This document shows positions 1-11,813 of a DNA stretch of 64,000 nt, piece by piece. A model generated the notes under the pieces. The model ran no database searches. It saw only the letters and a list, made by a program, of their open reading frames with translations, and was not told the origin of the DNA. Source of the stretch: Rhizoctonia solani. Lineage: Eukaryota; Basidiomycota; Agaricomycetes; Cantharellales; Ceratobasidiaceae. The position numbers and the translations under genes were made by a program. Numbering within the stretch: position 1 is the stretch's first letter; every line of letters starts with the position of its first letter. Location of the stretch: contig NC_057380.1 of assembly GCF_016906535.1 (NCBI RefSeq), positions 558,001 through 622,000 on the forward strand. Direction: 5' to 3'.

Positions 1-344
1 CCTTTCGAGTGAGGCTATCGGGGAATTAAAGCAAACACAAACCGAGGCGAGATAGACTCACATTTGACATGATGCATAAAAGTTCGTAGTCTCGGGGTCA
101 TCTTTAGGAACAAGTACCCTGACAATGAAATTCACGTGGGAGGCCGCTGTCAAGTCTAATAACCACTTACCAAATCTTGAGCCTCCCTTCTTGTCCAAAT
201 GCACCTTGTTGAAACAGCAAATGTTTTCATATAATCATCTGGCGAGATACCCAACCTGCTACTCCAGTAAGCAGCATCACGGTGCATTGCTTCTTGAGAC
301 TGGGCCTCGTTAGCAGGTTTAACGATCAGGTATTCGAGGGACAT
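1..344 (-). CDS. LYC1-like GNAT acetyltransferase paralog, 5' part only (runs off left edge)
   Basis: This is the N-terminal part of a second copy of the acetyltransferase gene at 1689-2974. It starts MSLEYLIVKPANEAQ, against MSLEDLIVRLANEAQ in the neighbour, and continues with RDAAYWSSR versus RDALYWAGR. Exon 1 is about 344-171, exon 2 about 118-62 (reads VPKDDPETTNFYASC, matching VPKDNPETTDFYASC), and a third exon starts near 14; all use GT-AG introns near 50 nt. The frame breaks inside exon 1: the conserved GAFxQEGxLKIW block is read only if one base of the A run (TTTT at 223-226 on the plus strand) is dropped. The acetyl-CoA-binding part would lie outside the window. This is either a tandem paralog with an indel error or an early pseudogene. 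Confidence 0.6.
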
Positions 345-1688
345 TCTCTATTGTTGCGATCAAAAATCTAGTTGGAGGATTGGTAGTCCAAAGCAAGAGA
401 GCACTGAAAACAGAATTGTCTTTATAATAGGGATACATACCCCTGCCTCCGAACAAAATATTAGCTTTTTTGTACGTAAAGATGATGCTTAAAGCGGCGA
501 AGGGCGAGAGCATCGGTGCCTGGTCCAACATGTAAAACGTAGGCCAAATACGGAGCAATGGTGGTAACAAACACTAGATCACCATATCATTTAGAAAATT
601 TGAAGAGGATTATGTGGTCACGGTCCCAGTGGCAGTAGGTTGGTGTGTTTTGTTACGAGGAAAGCTCGTGGATGACGTCTTTGCCCAATTGCAACCCGCA
701 CTATCATTCGATAGCTTCATATATGCTATACTATTTTATTGTTACTAAGCTATCTGTATTTGATATCATTATATCCATTTATGGCTCTATTTGCGTTACC
801 AACGGACGAGTTCATGACCGTAGTAAATGGCCCAAAAATATTTTCCTGATCACCCGCAGGGAAGGGTCGAGGTAATTGATAGCCGCAGGGCATTGGCTAA
901 AAGTATTTTTAGGACTCTATTCTGGACCCTCAGCTCTCCTCACTTCCCGCCCCACTCTTGCATGATCAGTGGCGCTTTGGGTATTCTTCAGCATGTCGAG
1001 GCATTCTGCGTTCTAGGTTCATTCGATGACTACATTTAGTCACACACAGTCATAAAAGCAGACAGAAATACGTAACTGAAGTATGTGCCCTGGATATAAT
1101 ACATTTATCCCAAGCGTTGTTTTGCATGACTACGGAATGGTCCCGGTGCTGAGAGGGGCTTGGTCCAGTGCTCGCTCGTTTTTTATGAGTAAATTTGAGA
1201 TCTGGGCTCCTACCATACGACCATATGTCGTCCAAGAGTTACAGGATATAAGGCGTCACATCTTCGTTACAAGTACGAGTTTGAAGCCACTACGAAAACT
1301 TGTCGGTGCTCTTAGATGGTAAGCTAACTAGACTTACATGCAGGCATGACAAATTTGAATATGTTTTCATTTCTCATTTACATACTTGCCTCGACCTTGC
1401 CGGCAGACCCCAGGTGTTATAACAATTGCAGCTGAGAAATAATCCATATTCTATCATTATCATACCGTCTGTAGCGAATATAGCTTGTGTTATTACATAG
1501 CGGTCCCGCCACACGTTTGTTGGAGTTAAATTCATACTATCATATAGCCCCGATTCACATGCAATCGATATCCCAAAGGCAAGCATCATATATGTTGCAT
1601 ATTTCTAACCCGGAGCTTCCTGATTCTATGTAACCACCTGTCGTATATTTAAGCTCTTATTATTTTGAACTCATGCCGATACGCCTGC
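345..1688. other. Intergenic, no supported gene
   Basis: AT-rich stretch between the two acetyltransferase copies. Short open frames on both strands resemble no known family and lack the codon pattern of neighbouring exons. I see no repeat or RNA gene here. Confidence 0.5.
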
Positions 1689-2974
1689 TCAACACCAGCT
1701 ATATCTACCAGAAACATGAGCTATGCATGTAACGGGTAACCTTATCATTACCTTTCTTCGACTGCCCATATCATCCTTATTGTCTATCTTCGGGTCAGAG
1801 TTCTGCCCGTACCACTTGAATGCTGCAAGATCATCCGTTCGCTCAGTCGTTTCTCCACCAGTCTTCAGGGCAATCATCTTCAGGTCCTCCGGAACGTTCC
1901 ATATTTCGATGCTCTCGCATCCCGTATCCTTAGCAGTCTGAACTGCTGCTGCGAGCAAAGTTGGGAACAAGTCGGGAGTTGCTCGGAGGCGCGTAATAAC
2001 AAGCTGAACCTGTTCTAGACCGTGGAACACCCAAGCCATGAAGTTGTTTGTTCCCGGATTTTAGCTCCCCATGATAAAGCGGCTACACCGCGGCTCTTCA
2101 TTACTAGTTTGCTAATTACGACTGAATAGTCATTCAAGGGAGCGGTGGGTACGAATGCAAAATAAGTCTTCTCAGGATCCTGCTTCTGCATCTTCAGCAT
2201 ATCGCCAGGAATATTTGAATCGTCCAAGTCGAGGGCCGAAATGATTTCTGTGTCTGACAAGGATTCGACAGGCGACGAAGTTGTCTGGGAAATATGAACG
2301 TTGGACAGTGGCCAAGTGGTTACAAACGATTTCTGGATGGACCATCCTGATTCCCTAGCCGCTGGAACGCATCGAGCATAGTAGTTGCCAACAACACTGT
2401 ATAGTACGCTCACTGTACTGGGCTGTTTGAAAGTGACAGGGGTATTTAAAGGGTCGGGATATCGATGTGGTACAAGGGCAGAGTGTAAAAGGGACATGAA
2501 GCGTTCGGCATATCCTTTTCTACGGTGCTCGGGGGGAACGATAACGGAAGTAATACTATGTCCGTAGCTGGAACTAGGCTCTGATTGACCAGGCTGGAGA
2601 GTGATGACCTCGCGAGCAAGGCTATAAAAGTGAGCTCAAGGTGGATGAAATGTATTTGGAGTCACTCGACCTACGTTTCGCACGAGGCATAAAAATCAGT
2701 AGTCTCCGGGTTGTCTTTTGGAACAAATACCCTAACGATCAATAAATTCAAAGAACATGATATGATCCAATATCAGCAATCGCCGAAGACTTACTCACCA
2801 GATATGAAGTTTGCCCTCTCTTTCAAAGGCTCCGTGCAACAAGAGCTCATCCAATGTGACATAGTCTTCGACCGACAAACCAGATCTGCCAGCCCAATAC
2901 AGAGCATCTCGTCGAGTTGCCTCATGAAACTGAGCCTCGTTGGCTAGTCTGACGATCAAGTCTTCTAGTGACAT
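1689..2974 (-). CDS. LYC1-like GNAT N-acetyltransferase
   Basis: This looks like a fungal GNAT protein of the Lyc1 (lysine N-acetyltransferase-like) type. Exon 1 is about 2974-2799 (MSLEDLIVRL), exon 2 about 2731-2675 (VPKDNPETTDFYASC), and exon 3 starts at 2621. Exon 3 holds the acetyl-CoA-binding signature PPEHRRKGYAERFM, which fits the GNAT R/Q-x-x-G-x-G/A motif. The C-terminal half is the Lyc1-type extension ending SGRYSWC. The frame breaks at about 2055: WGAKI continues as PGTNNFMAWVFHG only if one more C is present in the CCGGG run. The start was chosen because it aligns exactly with the start of the paralog at the left edge. Known Lyc1 acetylates lysine in lysine degradation; the substrate here is not shown. 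The frameshift may be a sequencing indel or a real lesion. Confidence 0.7.
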
Positions 2975-3753
2975 TATCCCAAGGTCTAAAGTACCGACGA
3001 AGTGCCCAACGTAGAGGGTTAAGCTACCTGTAATGAGTAGGTATCGTAAACTCGAGTGCCCTTATAGCAATGAGGACAGGGCTGACTACACGTGAGTCAT
3101 GTGCATACAGCATGCGGTATGATCGACGTACATGTGCACTATATCGATCTCGTCCTAAAGTGAGTACAGCACTTCCTAGATTTCGCAGACATGATCCCAG
3201 GGTTTTGGGTAATTCGACGCCGGAGGTGAGAAAAAACGTATTAGTTGTGTTCGTATGCAAAATTTCAAGTATTACAAGTGATGCTTTGGCACAAAATCGA
3301 GGTCGAGTACCAATCAGTCATAGTGAGCAGTCATAGTGAGTCATACTAGCCGAAATGACAGATAGGTTTACGGGCGAGTTGGGGCTGAACGAATGACTCT
3401 AGTCGCATCCAAGAGGTCTCGGCGGCTGGGTACATGAGGGCGGAAGCCTAGCCAAGCTACTGAAGAATAATCCATGACTTTAATTTTTGGTAACATGGGA
3501 ACCGTACTTCCAGTTAAGAAATAACCAATTACTGAGTGGCGCCACATTTATCAACTCTCCAAACGCTCGAATACAAAAGTTATTCAATTCCACATAAGTT
3601 TACGTTCGGGTGCAGAAAAACAGCTAGTGATACAGGTCAAGTACGGAGACAAAAAATGTACTCAAACAATATGCAAAATCACAAGGCACACAAAAAAAGA
3701 CAGACCGCATATATGCATCATAAAACCCCAAATCACGAATCCCCATAATAACT
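2975..3753. other. Intergenic region upstream of the acetyltransferase gene
   Basis: No convincing coding region. It holds the promoter side of the acetyltransferase gene and the 3' flank of the membrane-protein gene at 3754. I see no repeat beyond short A-rich runs at about 3650-3700. Confidence 0.45.
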
Positions 3754-5774
3754 CTACCACACAAAATTCCTAAAACCTCGAATCATCCCTCTTCCGCGCT
3801 CTCGATCCCTCTGAGCCTCTTCCTCCGCTTCGGCACGGTCAGCGGCGTCCTTGACATTCCCCAGTGCGATACCTTCCGCACGTTCCAGGTCTAGTTCCGG
3901 AATTTCGGTCCCTGGGCTCGGGTCAAGCGCTGAAATAGGGGTAGGGCTATGGAGCGCCCAATGCCGAGGAAGCGGATCTGCGTATTTCTTCAAGGTTTTA
4001 ACAGCCCTGTAAAAATAAACCAGCCCGAGGAGGAAGACTGTGGTGATTCCGAGTCTCGGTCCGATGGCAGCCTTGTCGGAAATAGGAGACGGCGGGGTGA
4101 CACTCCCGGTTGTCCAAGAAAACGCCATGATGGCTGTGCAAAACGAAATTACCGACCACGCGAGAAAGACCGAGGGCAAGGAAAGGAAGACCCAAACATT
4201 CCACCAAATACCGGTCGTGTGTTTTTGTGCCTCCTAGAAGTAATGATGTCAGCGTATGAGTTCTAGAGCAAAATATGCGCGCGCGTACTTCGGCCCATCT
4301 TGAAGCTTTATGCATGCTTCGCATGGTGGAAAAACGGAGGATGTAGATGCACCCAAATGTCAGACTCCACAAAGCACAAACAAGCGCAATTAGAGCTGCG
4401 GTTCGCATAACTGGTTCATCACTTCCTTCGACCTGGAACATTGTCAAAATAGCACTGGACAGTTTTAGTAAAGCGAAGTATTAATATCAAAATGGGGCTT
4501 ACGACAAAAGCAGTGCAGACACCACATTCAAGGTTTTCCATTCTTTCTGAAGAGAGTCCATAAACTCATCCCAGCTTTGCTTGAAACGCTGTAACGACGG
4601 AGAAACGATCGGCGTGGTCCATTCCCGCTCGTTCGGCCAAAAGTCAAGATCCTGCGACGCTTGGCTTTCACTTTGTGCTTGCCGCCGACCACGCCGTATT
4701 CTCCTATTCCGGGCACGTTTGCTAGCATCGATCATCTTTTGCACTTCCACTCGACTGAGCTCAGCCTCTTCAAACACCTTGCTGACCCGGGTGAAATAAA
4801 CACTGGGAAGGCGTAAAAGGAAATGTCGGTACATTTGGCGAAGCGCTTGGTCCCAGCATTTCAGCATGGTGTCCCGTCGTCGACGGAGTTTGTCCAACTG
4901 AAGGTGGAGCCTATACGGATCCTTGGCTTCCCAAGGCTCCCCGGGTGAAGCTATTCGAGACAACGGCCAGAACCGGCGGGGAGATTGGGATCGAGAGCGG
5001 GAACCGGCCGAAGAACGACCCTTGGTGGGTGTGCTCCGAGTCGTATGGGTATGTTTCGGAGTACCATGGGCAGGGGAACCAGTACGAGGTGGATTAGTCG
5101 ACACTTGCAAAACTAAGAAAATAAATTAGTAAGAGAGTAATTAGAGAGGATAATTACGTGCCATTCGTCAAGTTTTGCATTGACACAGTTGGGCCGGAAG
5201 AAGCATGGTCAAAAGAAACCTTCTTGGGTGCCCCGTCGTGTCTGCTAGATGCAAGCGAGTCGACATTCGATAGCGAAGGCTTTAGCGGGCTGCTCATCCG
5301 CCGAATACGGTCCTCCGACGGAGAGTGATACGCAGGTAGAGACGGTTTAGGTACTTGAAGAGGTGTGGCAAGCTGAGGTGTTGAAGACGATTGCAAGGGA
5401 GAAGCAGGAGGAACTGGGGTCAGGTTGCGCCCATCGTCGCTGGGAGGTGGCGTTTGCACAATACTGCGAAGAGCTTGGATAACCGCTGAGAAGTTTCCTT
5501 GGCTTTCTTTTATTCCAATGAGACACATCCAGAGTCTATTAGGATACTCACCCTCTGGTCGGTCATTGTTTGGCTCATTCTGCGCTGAGGGGAACGGAAT
5601 AGTAGACCGAGATGAGTCTAAATCTTCACCAGTGCTGTGTCTAGTAGATGCATTTGAACGAGTCATTCGGGAAGTTGAAGGGGTATTTTCATCTCCATCC
5701 ATCACTATAGACAATTGCCGAGGAGACGATGCGAGCCGGCGTGGTGGTGGTGAAGCCTCTGAGGACATCATCAC
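3754..5774 (-). CDS. Four-helix membrane protein, conserved in basidiomycetes, function unknown
   Basis: Spliced gene reading right to left. Exon 1 (from MMMSSEAS at 5774) has an in-frame 54-nt intron at 5498-5551 and encodes a Ser/Pro-rich cytosolic region. A second block (about 5110-4499) is basic and coiled-coil-like (DKLRRRRDTMLKCW, KRARNRRIRRGRR). Later exons give hydrophobic helices at VVSALLLSAILTMF, LIALVCALWSLTFGCIYIL, LPSVFLAWSVISFCTAI and ITTVFLLGLVYFYRAV, then an acidic/basic tail ending GFRNFVW. Introns near 4450-4500 and 4230-4290 keep the frame (SAILTM and WAEEAQKHTTG junctions). The join between the first and second blocks near 5110-5155 has GT and AG but is out of phase, so there is an indel or a different splice site. 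I do not recognise a named family; a nuclear-envelope or ER protein is possible but unproven. Confidence 0.65.
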
Positions 5775-6661
5775 TATATACCTTGTAAGAAATCATACAA
5801 CGACGAGCAAGCGACTGTTCTCACCAAGTCGGTCTAATTAGGCTCACAGAGACCAATTACTATCAGAGCAGTACAGATACGGGAATTCAAGGAGGGGGTT
5901 GTTACGGCAATCGTTAAAGTCGTCATTAAAAGAGTGGCCCAGTTTATAAGGTATAAGACAGGGGTGACGATACACTGCCCCTTTGCTGACTCGACCGCCA
6001 GAGATGCGCGGACGCGGGCGGCTAGAGACAAACCCCGACGATCCCTGAAATGGTTTGCTCGGGAGAAGTCACGTGACAGTCTTCTCTCAGACATATCCCT
6101 CATTCGAAGGTCAATTGACTCGCGCTTTGCTGTGTGCTATTCCTGTGCGACGTCACAATGACACGTTCAATGAGACAATATGATTATTGGGCCTTTAGGT
6201 ACTCGTATCTCCATTGCTTTGTTTACTACACATTGGAGCACACTGGAAGTCGAAGAGAAGCCCAAAATCACTTTGAAATGTCTGGGTCTAGGGGGCTTTA
6301 CTCGGCTACATGACTCGGAGTTAATTACTAGAGTAGATGAGAGACTCTGATTTACACTGGATAATACTATGCGCCATTGTTTGTTGACGAATGAGAGAAT
6401 GTTGGATGGACACAAGCACTCGACCGAAAAGTACCGTTACACTTACTTACATAGCGACAGTAAGTCACTCTTAAAGGTTGCCATGAAAATAGCCAATACT
6501 ATAATGGTCGATGAGCCATTGGGTGGACTCAACTATGATGATCTCCTCCCAGCTGGTCCCAAACAACCCCAATTAAACACACGTGACTATTTCCAATAGG
6601 ACTTCCACTCCCGACGATCATCTCTGCTAGTTGCGCACGGCGACAACCGTGTGGCGTCACC
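5775..6661. other. Divergent intergenic region
   Basis: Lies between the minus-strand membrane-protein gene and the plus-strand GON7-like gene, so it should hold both promoters. Open frames here are short and lack family resemblance. No repeat seen. Confidence 0.45.
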
Positions 6662-6940
6662 ATGAGCAAAGGAATCGAGATAACCTTTGAATTCAACTCT
6701 CCTCCTCAATCATCAATACCGCCTCGCCAGAGCTATGAGTTCCTGATTGCAACTGATTCCCAAGTGTTATCCAATTCTTCGGATTACTACAAATCTCTGC
6801 GTGGCGCCCTGTCTCAAGCAAAGGCGCGGACCGGAGAGGATTTGACAAAATATCGGGATCTGGCTGCGGAATTCGAGAAGCATAAAATCGTGGAGGTTAA
6901 GACATCCTCCGATGATGAGGATGAAGACACTGAGGAATGA
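6662..6940 (+). CDS. Small GON7-like protein (possible EKC/KEOPS subunit)
   Basis: A single-exon 92-residue protein starting MSKGIEITFEFNSPP and ending in an acidic tail (SSDDEDEDTEE). The middle part, YYKSLRGALSQAKARTGEDL, resembles what I recall of small basidiomycete proteins annotated as Gon7: a beta-rich start, a YY..L..AL..A....G..LT helix, then an acidic C terminus. Gon7 is a subunit of EKC/KEOPS, which makes the t6A modification of tRNA and is linked to telomere maintenance. The match is by pattern memory only, and the family is poorly conserved, so another small acidic protein is possible. It follows a divergent promoter shared with the minus-strand gene ending at 5774. Confidence 0.45.
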   Translation: MSKGIEITFEFNSPPQSSIPPRQSYEFLIATDSQVLSNSSDYYKSLRGALSQAKARTGEDLTKYRDLAAEFEKHKIVEVKTSSDDEDEDTEE

Positions 6941-7364
6941 GCTCAGGATCTAAATATACCTCAATTAAAGGTAAGATCTCAGCTAAGAAATCAATTTTGA
7001 TAAACTCTTGACCATCAAAATTATACCTGCGTAGGTAGCTACAAACATCGATGGGGATATGTGGAGATTACCACCCAAAATGCGGCCCGAGCTCAACCTG
7101 AGAGGAATATGACTGCAAAGCAATGCTTTTACCTATCATATTCACAAAAATTATGAAACTCTTCCATTTCTTCCAGACCTATGAATTTAAACTATTGAAA
7201 TAACCTACACGCAGCTGTTGGACATGAACTTCTACCCTAGAGTACGCCGGGTTTGAAAGCCCTTTACCTTCAGTTGACGTTGTGCAGATCGCTATACTCA
7301 CGATTCACTGCGTAATTCGACGCCGTTCTGGTTCTTTCGAGGCCAATTATAACCAAGTATCCCG
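6941..7364. other. Intergenic, upstream of the DUF6534 cluster
   Basis: No gene seen. It contains the 3' flank of the GON7-like gene and the probable promoter of the first DUF6534 gene, whose ATG is at 7365. Confidence 0.4.
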
Positions 7365-8966
7365 ATGGAAGTAAGCTACGATGGGACAATTGGAGCGGTG
7401 TATATTGGGATCGTGATATCTACTTGGTGAGTATTTTCCGCCCGCTCTTGCATGCTCAACACATAACTGTTTCCAGCCTATATGGTGTTACTTGCCTTCA
7501 ATTCTACACCTATTGGAATAGATACACGGACGACAGCGCATCCGTCGAGTCTATGTGAGTTTCCTGATCCTTGAAACACAGAACTAACCTAACCAACCGA
7601 CTGTAGGTCCTGGCTTTATGGTACGGCCTGAGATTGTGGTGGTGGGTTGGCTAATCGTCTCATCAGGATATTGATACCCTCAAGTTGGCTTGTGCTTCAT
7701 CGACGGGTTATGAGCTGCTCATCACCCAATTCGATGTTATTGGGCCCGCGTTCCGAGGCACTTGGTAAGCACTGCATACAATCCTCGTCTCATCATTCTT
7801 ATTCCTGTCATACAGGGGTGGTTTTGTAAGTAGATATCTTAGGCCTATCTTATCAATGAGTTCACTATCTTCCCATAGCTTGTGTTTGGCCTGACTGCGT
7901 TCACTACATTTATGGTCCAATTGTAAGCATTGGTAACGCTAATGTCTTAAATCGTGCTATACTCACACAGAACAAGCTTCTTCGCGTACCGAGCTTGGTA
8001 TTGTGAGTAATTTCCATCATCCCACGGTCTGTTTAAGCTTACACCCCCAAGTCTCTAAAAAGTCAGGAGCATTTTGGGTCAATCCTATAATGATGCGATT
8101 GATGGCTGGACTTATTGTGAGTGAGACTCTTACCTCAACGACCGTATTCATTTACATATTACATTCTACTCAGGCTCTATCAGCACTCACACAACTAGCA
8201 TTTGGAATGGCAACGACTGTCCTTTCGTGGCAACATTGGACATTTGACAACTCAAGGCAGTACCGGGTGTGTCACCGTGTAGACTCCTGGTTTTCCTAGA
8301 CCTACTTATTCCCAACTTTCCAGTGGGTCGCTGTAGTCTGGTGGGTGCAGCGGCGTTTTGCGACCTGCTGACAACCTATACACTATCCGTCGTATTAATT
8401 TCTCAAAAAACTGGGTTTCAACGGTAGGCCTGGCTTGGATACCACCATCTATCTGGCTAATTTGGCACTCTTGAAAGTACGGACGACATGATCAATAGGA
8501 TCATAATGTACACTTAATACAGGAACATTGACAAGGTAGATGTTGACCATGCTAAAGCCTTGAGCTAGAGTACTGAACTATCCCCTCCCCTTTTGCCATT
8601 ATCAGCACTGTTGCAATCATTAACCTAGCTTTGTTTTCTTCGCTGGACAATCTAGCACAACTTGGTCTAAATTTTATTCTTGGCACATGTAAGTACTACA
8701 TCACCACTTAAAGTCTAACTGACATTTGAAATCACAGTGTATATTTCTGTGAGCTACTTTATAAACCCTGGACTGTCACCTAATTGTCTCACATACCTGG
8801 CCCATAGACCATGCTAACGGCACTGAATTCTCGCCCCTCTCATTCGCCAAACTTCGCGATATGTACTCTTGGTGATGGACATGTTGTCTGTGAACCAACC
8901 GAGGGTACAGACACCATAAGATTCGCTGAACAAGGTATCCCAGTTCCAATGACCAAAGTGAGCTAG
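7365..8966 (+). CDS. DUF6534-type seven-helix membrane protein 1, frame-disrupted
   Basis: First of a tandem set. Many small exons separated by roughly 50-nt introns give blocks shared with the next three genes: GAVYIGIVIST (exon 7365-7426), LYGVTCLQFYTYWNR (7477-7554), a 14-nt micro-exon at 7607-7620, DTLKLACASSTGYELLITQ, NPIMMRLMAGLI, LTQLAFGMATT, AAAFCDLLTTYTLS, the second-last helix (VAIINLALFSSLDNLAQL) and the family end TMLTALNSR. Proteins of this kind in basidiomycetes have seven predicted helices and no known function. Against its paralogs the gene has about five apparent one-base losses, near 7551, 7670, 8341 and two near 8513-8516. It is either badly affected by indel errors or a pseudogene. 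The stop used is after MTKVS; splicing at GTGAGC (8961) into a downstream exon is an alternative. Confidence 0.65.
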
Positions 8967-9834
8967 GCTATTTCCTGCCCCTGAACCCTTCAAATTGATC
9001 GCCCCCCCCCCATATTCAGCTTGGCGATCCTCCGACCCACAGAAGAGTGGCGAGTACAGATGTTCGAGAAGCTCAGGTGCCGGATACTCACTCGGTGATC
9101 TCGATTCGCTCCTTTCGGAATTATTAGCTGATTTCCGCGAGCAGACAAAACACGCCATCGAGTTATCGGGAAATAATATCGGACGCAACAAGGATGCAAA
9201 AGATTCTCAAGAAGATGATGATCTGGAGTCTATCGATGCCAGGTCGGAATTAGGGAAACTAGAAGAACTCCCCGGACGAAGCTAGGCTGTCACCCCCTTT
9301 CGACTTTCATGTTTTCGGGCTACCCTTGTTACGCGCGGTCTTGGCCAAGGGTTCGATGCCCGTTCGCTGGTGCAATGCACGGCAGAACACTCTTGTCGTT
9401 ATGAAATATGGAACCGCCTGTCATCACTATACGACTCGAAACACTGGGCTTTGAACAAATGGGCATAGAGGCGAGGGTGGACCAATGTATTCAAGTTACT
9501 AATAGATGCCAAGTCCGCATATGAAGTAGTGGGTTTCACCGGCATCCATAACAAGGCTGAGAATATATATAGGGCACGGCCACGTGTTGTTCCAATTTGA
9601 TAATTCCCCTGATGGTGACGAGCCTGGGGTTCGTTCTGAATCTTCCGCACTACTGTTTCTCGCCTTGTAACAGGTGGGACAAAGCGATGAAGCCCGTTGG
9701 TAATAGATTGCTTTTTATCAATCCGTATAAATCATAAGACACGGCTTTCTCTGCTTGTTTCCGCCATCCACCCAGCTTGGGTCTTACAGACCTTTCCCTT
9801 CCTTGGTTAATCAGCAAACACTCAGGGATATTCC
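8967..9834. other. Intergenic, with a possible extra C-terminal exon (8995-9285) and a poly-C tract
   Basis: An open frame at about 8995-9285 encodes an acidic, low-complexity segment and could be a C-terminal exon of the preceding gene: an acceptor CATATTCAG sits at 9012-9020, just after a run of ten C at 9002-9011. The neighbouring genes have comparable hydrophilic tails. Beyond 9285 nothing is recognised before the next ATG at 9835. Confidence 0.3.
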
Positions 9835-11813
9835 ATGGTGGCAGACTTCGACTCGACTCTGGGTGCGACATACGTAGGAGTGACTACGACTGCTTGGTGA
9901 GTAATGGTATGCTTTTGACGGTATCAGGAGTAATGAGTGGTGGGCTTTAGTCTCTACGGCATATCTACTACATGGATATACCTATTGGAATCGACCAAAC
10001 CAGGACAGCCTTATTGCCAAAATTTTTGTGAGTGTCCAAATCACTTCTAAACAGCGGCTCTGTATTAACGAACAACTCGAAACGTCGCAACAGATTTCAT
10101 TATTATGGTAAATGATCCAGGTTTCGGATTACGGCCTATTATAATTTCAATCTGCCAGGCTTGTAGACACTGCCAAATTGGTCTGTGCTACTCACGTTGG
10201 ATATCGACTTCTAATCACCGAATACGAAAACGACCCAGAGGCGTTGTTTCATAGCACCTGGTGAGTACCACAGTCCGCTTGTGGTACCAGCAATCTAATT
10301 TCAGCTTAGGTCTGTTAACGTTTGTTAATATCCCGTATATTTCATAGCCTAGTTGTATTGACTACTAAAAAGACGCAGTTCCTTCTTACTGCTTTGACTA
10401 TATTCGGGGCGCAAGTGTGAGATTCAATTCTCATTAAGCCCCAATCATATTGCTAACAGTGATTTGCATTTGATCACCAAACTCCAGACTATCCGCTTAT
10501 CACACGTTAAAGTGTGGGTGAATAAAAAGAGTTAATATTGAAATGGAGCTAATAATGTCTTTCTAGCCTCAGAACATATCAATCTGTCCTGGGCCTCGCC
10601 CCGTGTGATACGGTTGATGGGGATCGCCGCTGTAAGCTCATCTCCTGCCTGAATCTAACTGGAGTGACTCTAAGCTATCTGTCTTCGGCTATCCTCGATT
10701 CGCAAAATGCAGGGGGGTTTCGCATTTATCCAGCTGGGCTTTGGGATTGCCATGTCGTGCTTGGCTTGGGTATATTGGGACATACGTGAAATGGATAAGC
10801 ATAGAGTAAAGTGATTAAATATGCTAATACCGGATCTATATTGATTGTTGCCTCCACATCAGTGGATATCAAGCGCCTGGACGGGTTCTACCAGTTTGTG
10901 TAGTATCATCATTACATACAACCTTTCGGCATTATTAGCTTCAACAGATATGCGGATTCACGAGTGAGTAGACTTTATCAGAAAATGGGGCAATTAGCTG
11001 ATTCAGTTCAAAGTACTGTGGACTTGATAAACGAGTTTCTTCGCTGCTTGATTCATACTGGGCTGCTAAGCAGGTAAGATCTGAAGGCTTTATTCTTGAA
11101 AGCGGTATCATCATGCTCAAACTTCAGTAACGGAACCTTGCTGTTTCCGCAGTATACTCGCAGTTGTCAACATTTTGGCATTTACCTTCATGGGGCAGTA
11201 TGTGCGAATCGCTGTGAATTTTCCTTTAGGAACTTGTGGGTATTTTGAACTCAATGCAAATAAGTTTATCTCACACCTATATCATTCTGTCACAGTACAT
11301 CTCGTTGTGGGTGGACATTGAATTATTGGTACCATAGACTGATAATGATCTTTCAGACTATCCTCGCAGTATTGAATGCTCGATCACGCGAGACGCCTGA
11401 TTTGCCGGTATTTGAAGAGTATGAATTCGGTGCGGCAGGATACAAAGCTGAACTAAACAATGGCATGAGCAAAGTCAACATCGAAGGTTCTTTACGCATA
11501 GGAAATGTACAATTCTGGTCTACTTTTTTGCGTCATTTGACTCACAACCATTATGTAGCCCTCAATCAAGATTCCTCCAAGAATATTGCGAAGAGAACCC
11601 GCAATCACGGTCTTAGTACAACAGGTATATACATTTCACCGCTTATGGCCATTCGCTCAGCATAGTGTATTCTAGGAGACACACATTATCGGAATTTCCG
11701 AAACCAACAGCGATGATCGAAATTCCACGCTACGGCACCATGAAGATTCTGATGATACTGAGTCTGTTGATTATAGAGCCGACTTGGCGAAATCGCAGAC
11801 GCCCACCATCTAG
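9835..11813 (+). CDS. DUF6534-type seven-helix membrane protein 2
   Basis: Start MVADFDSTLGATYVGV at 9835, followed by the family pattern: LYGISTTW, a 14-nt micro-exon ISLLW, LVDTAKLVCATHVGYRLL, FLLTALTIFGAQ, PRPVIRLMGIAA, GGFAFIQLGFGIAM, SSAWTGSTSLCSIIITYNL, NEFLRCLIHTGLL, NILAFTFMGQYVRI and the hallmark end TILAVLNARSRETP. A long hydrophilic cytosolic tail follows and closes with an acidic exon (DDRNSTLRHHEDSDDTESVD) stopping at 11811-11813. Only one clear frame problem appears, in exon 2 before YTYWNRPNQD near 9990. Exon order, micro-exon size and helix order match genes 1, 3 and 4, so the four arose by tandem duplication. Function unknown; a membrane receptor-like role is sometimes suggested for such proteins, but nothing here shows it. 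Confidence 0.7.

Noticed and set aside
645..1322. Overlapping plus-strand open frames upstream of the acetyltransferase
   Set aside because: Short, overlapping in different frames, no family resemblance and no splice pattern joining them.
9320..9380. tRNA-like T-loop GGTTCGATGCC
   Set aside because: Only a three-base stem forms around it, and no D-arm, anticodon arm or acceptor stem could be found at the right spacing.
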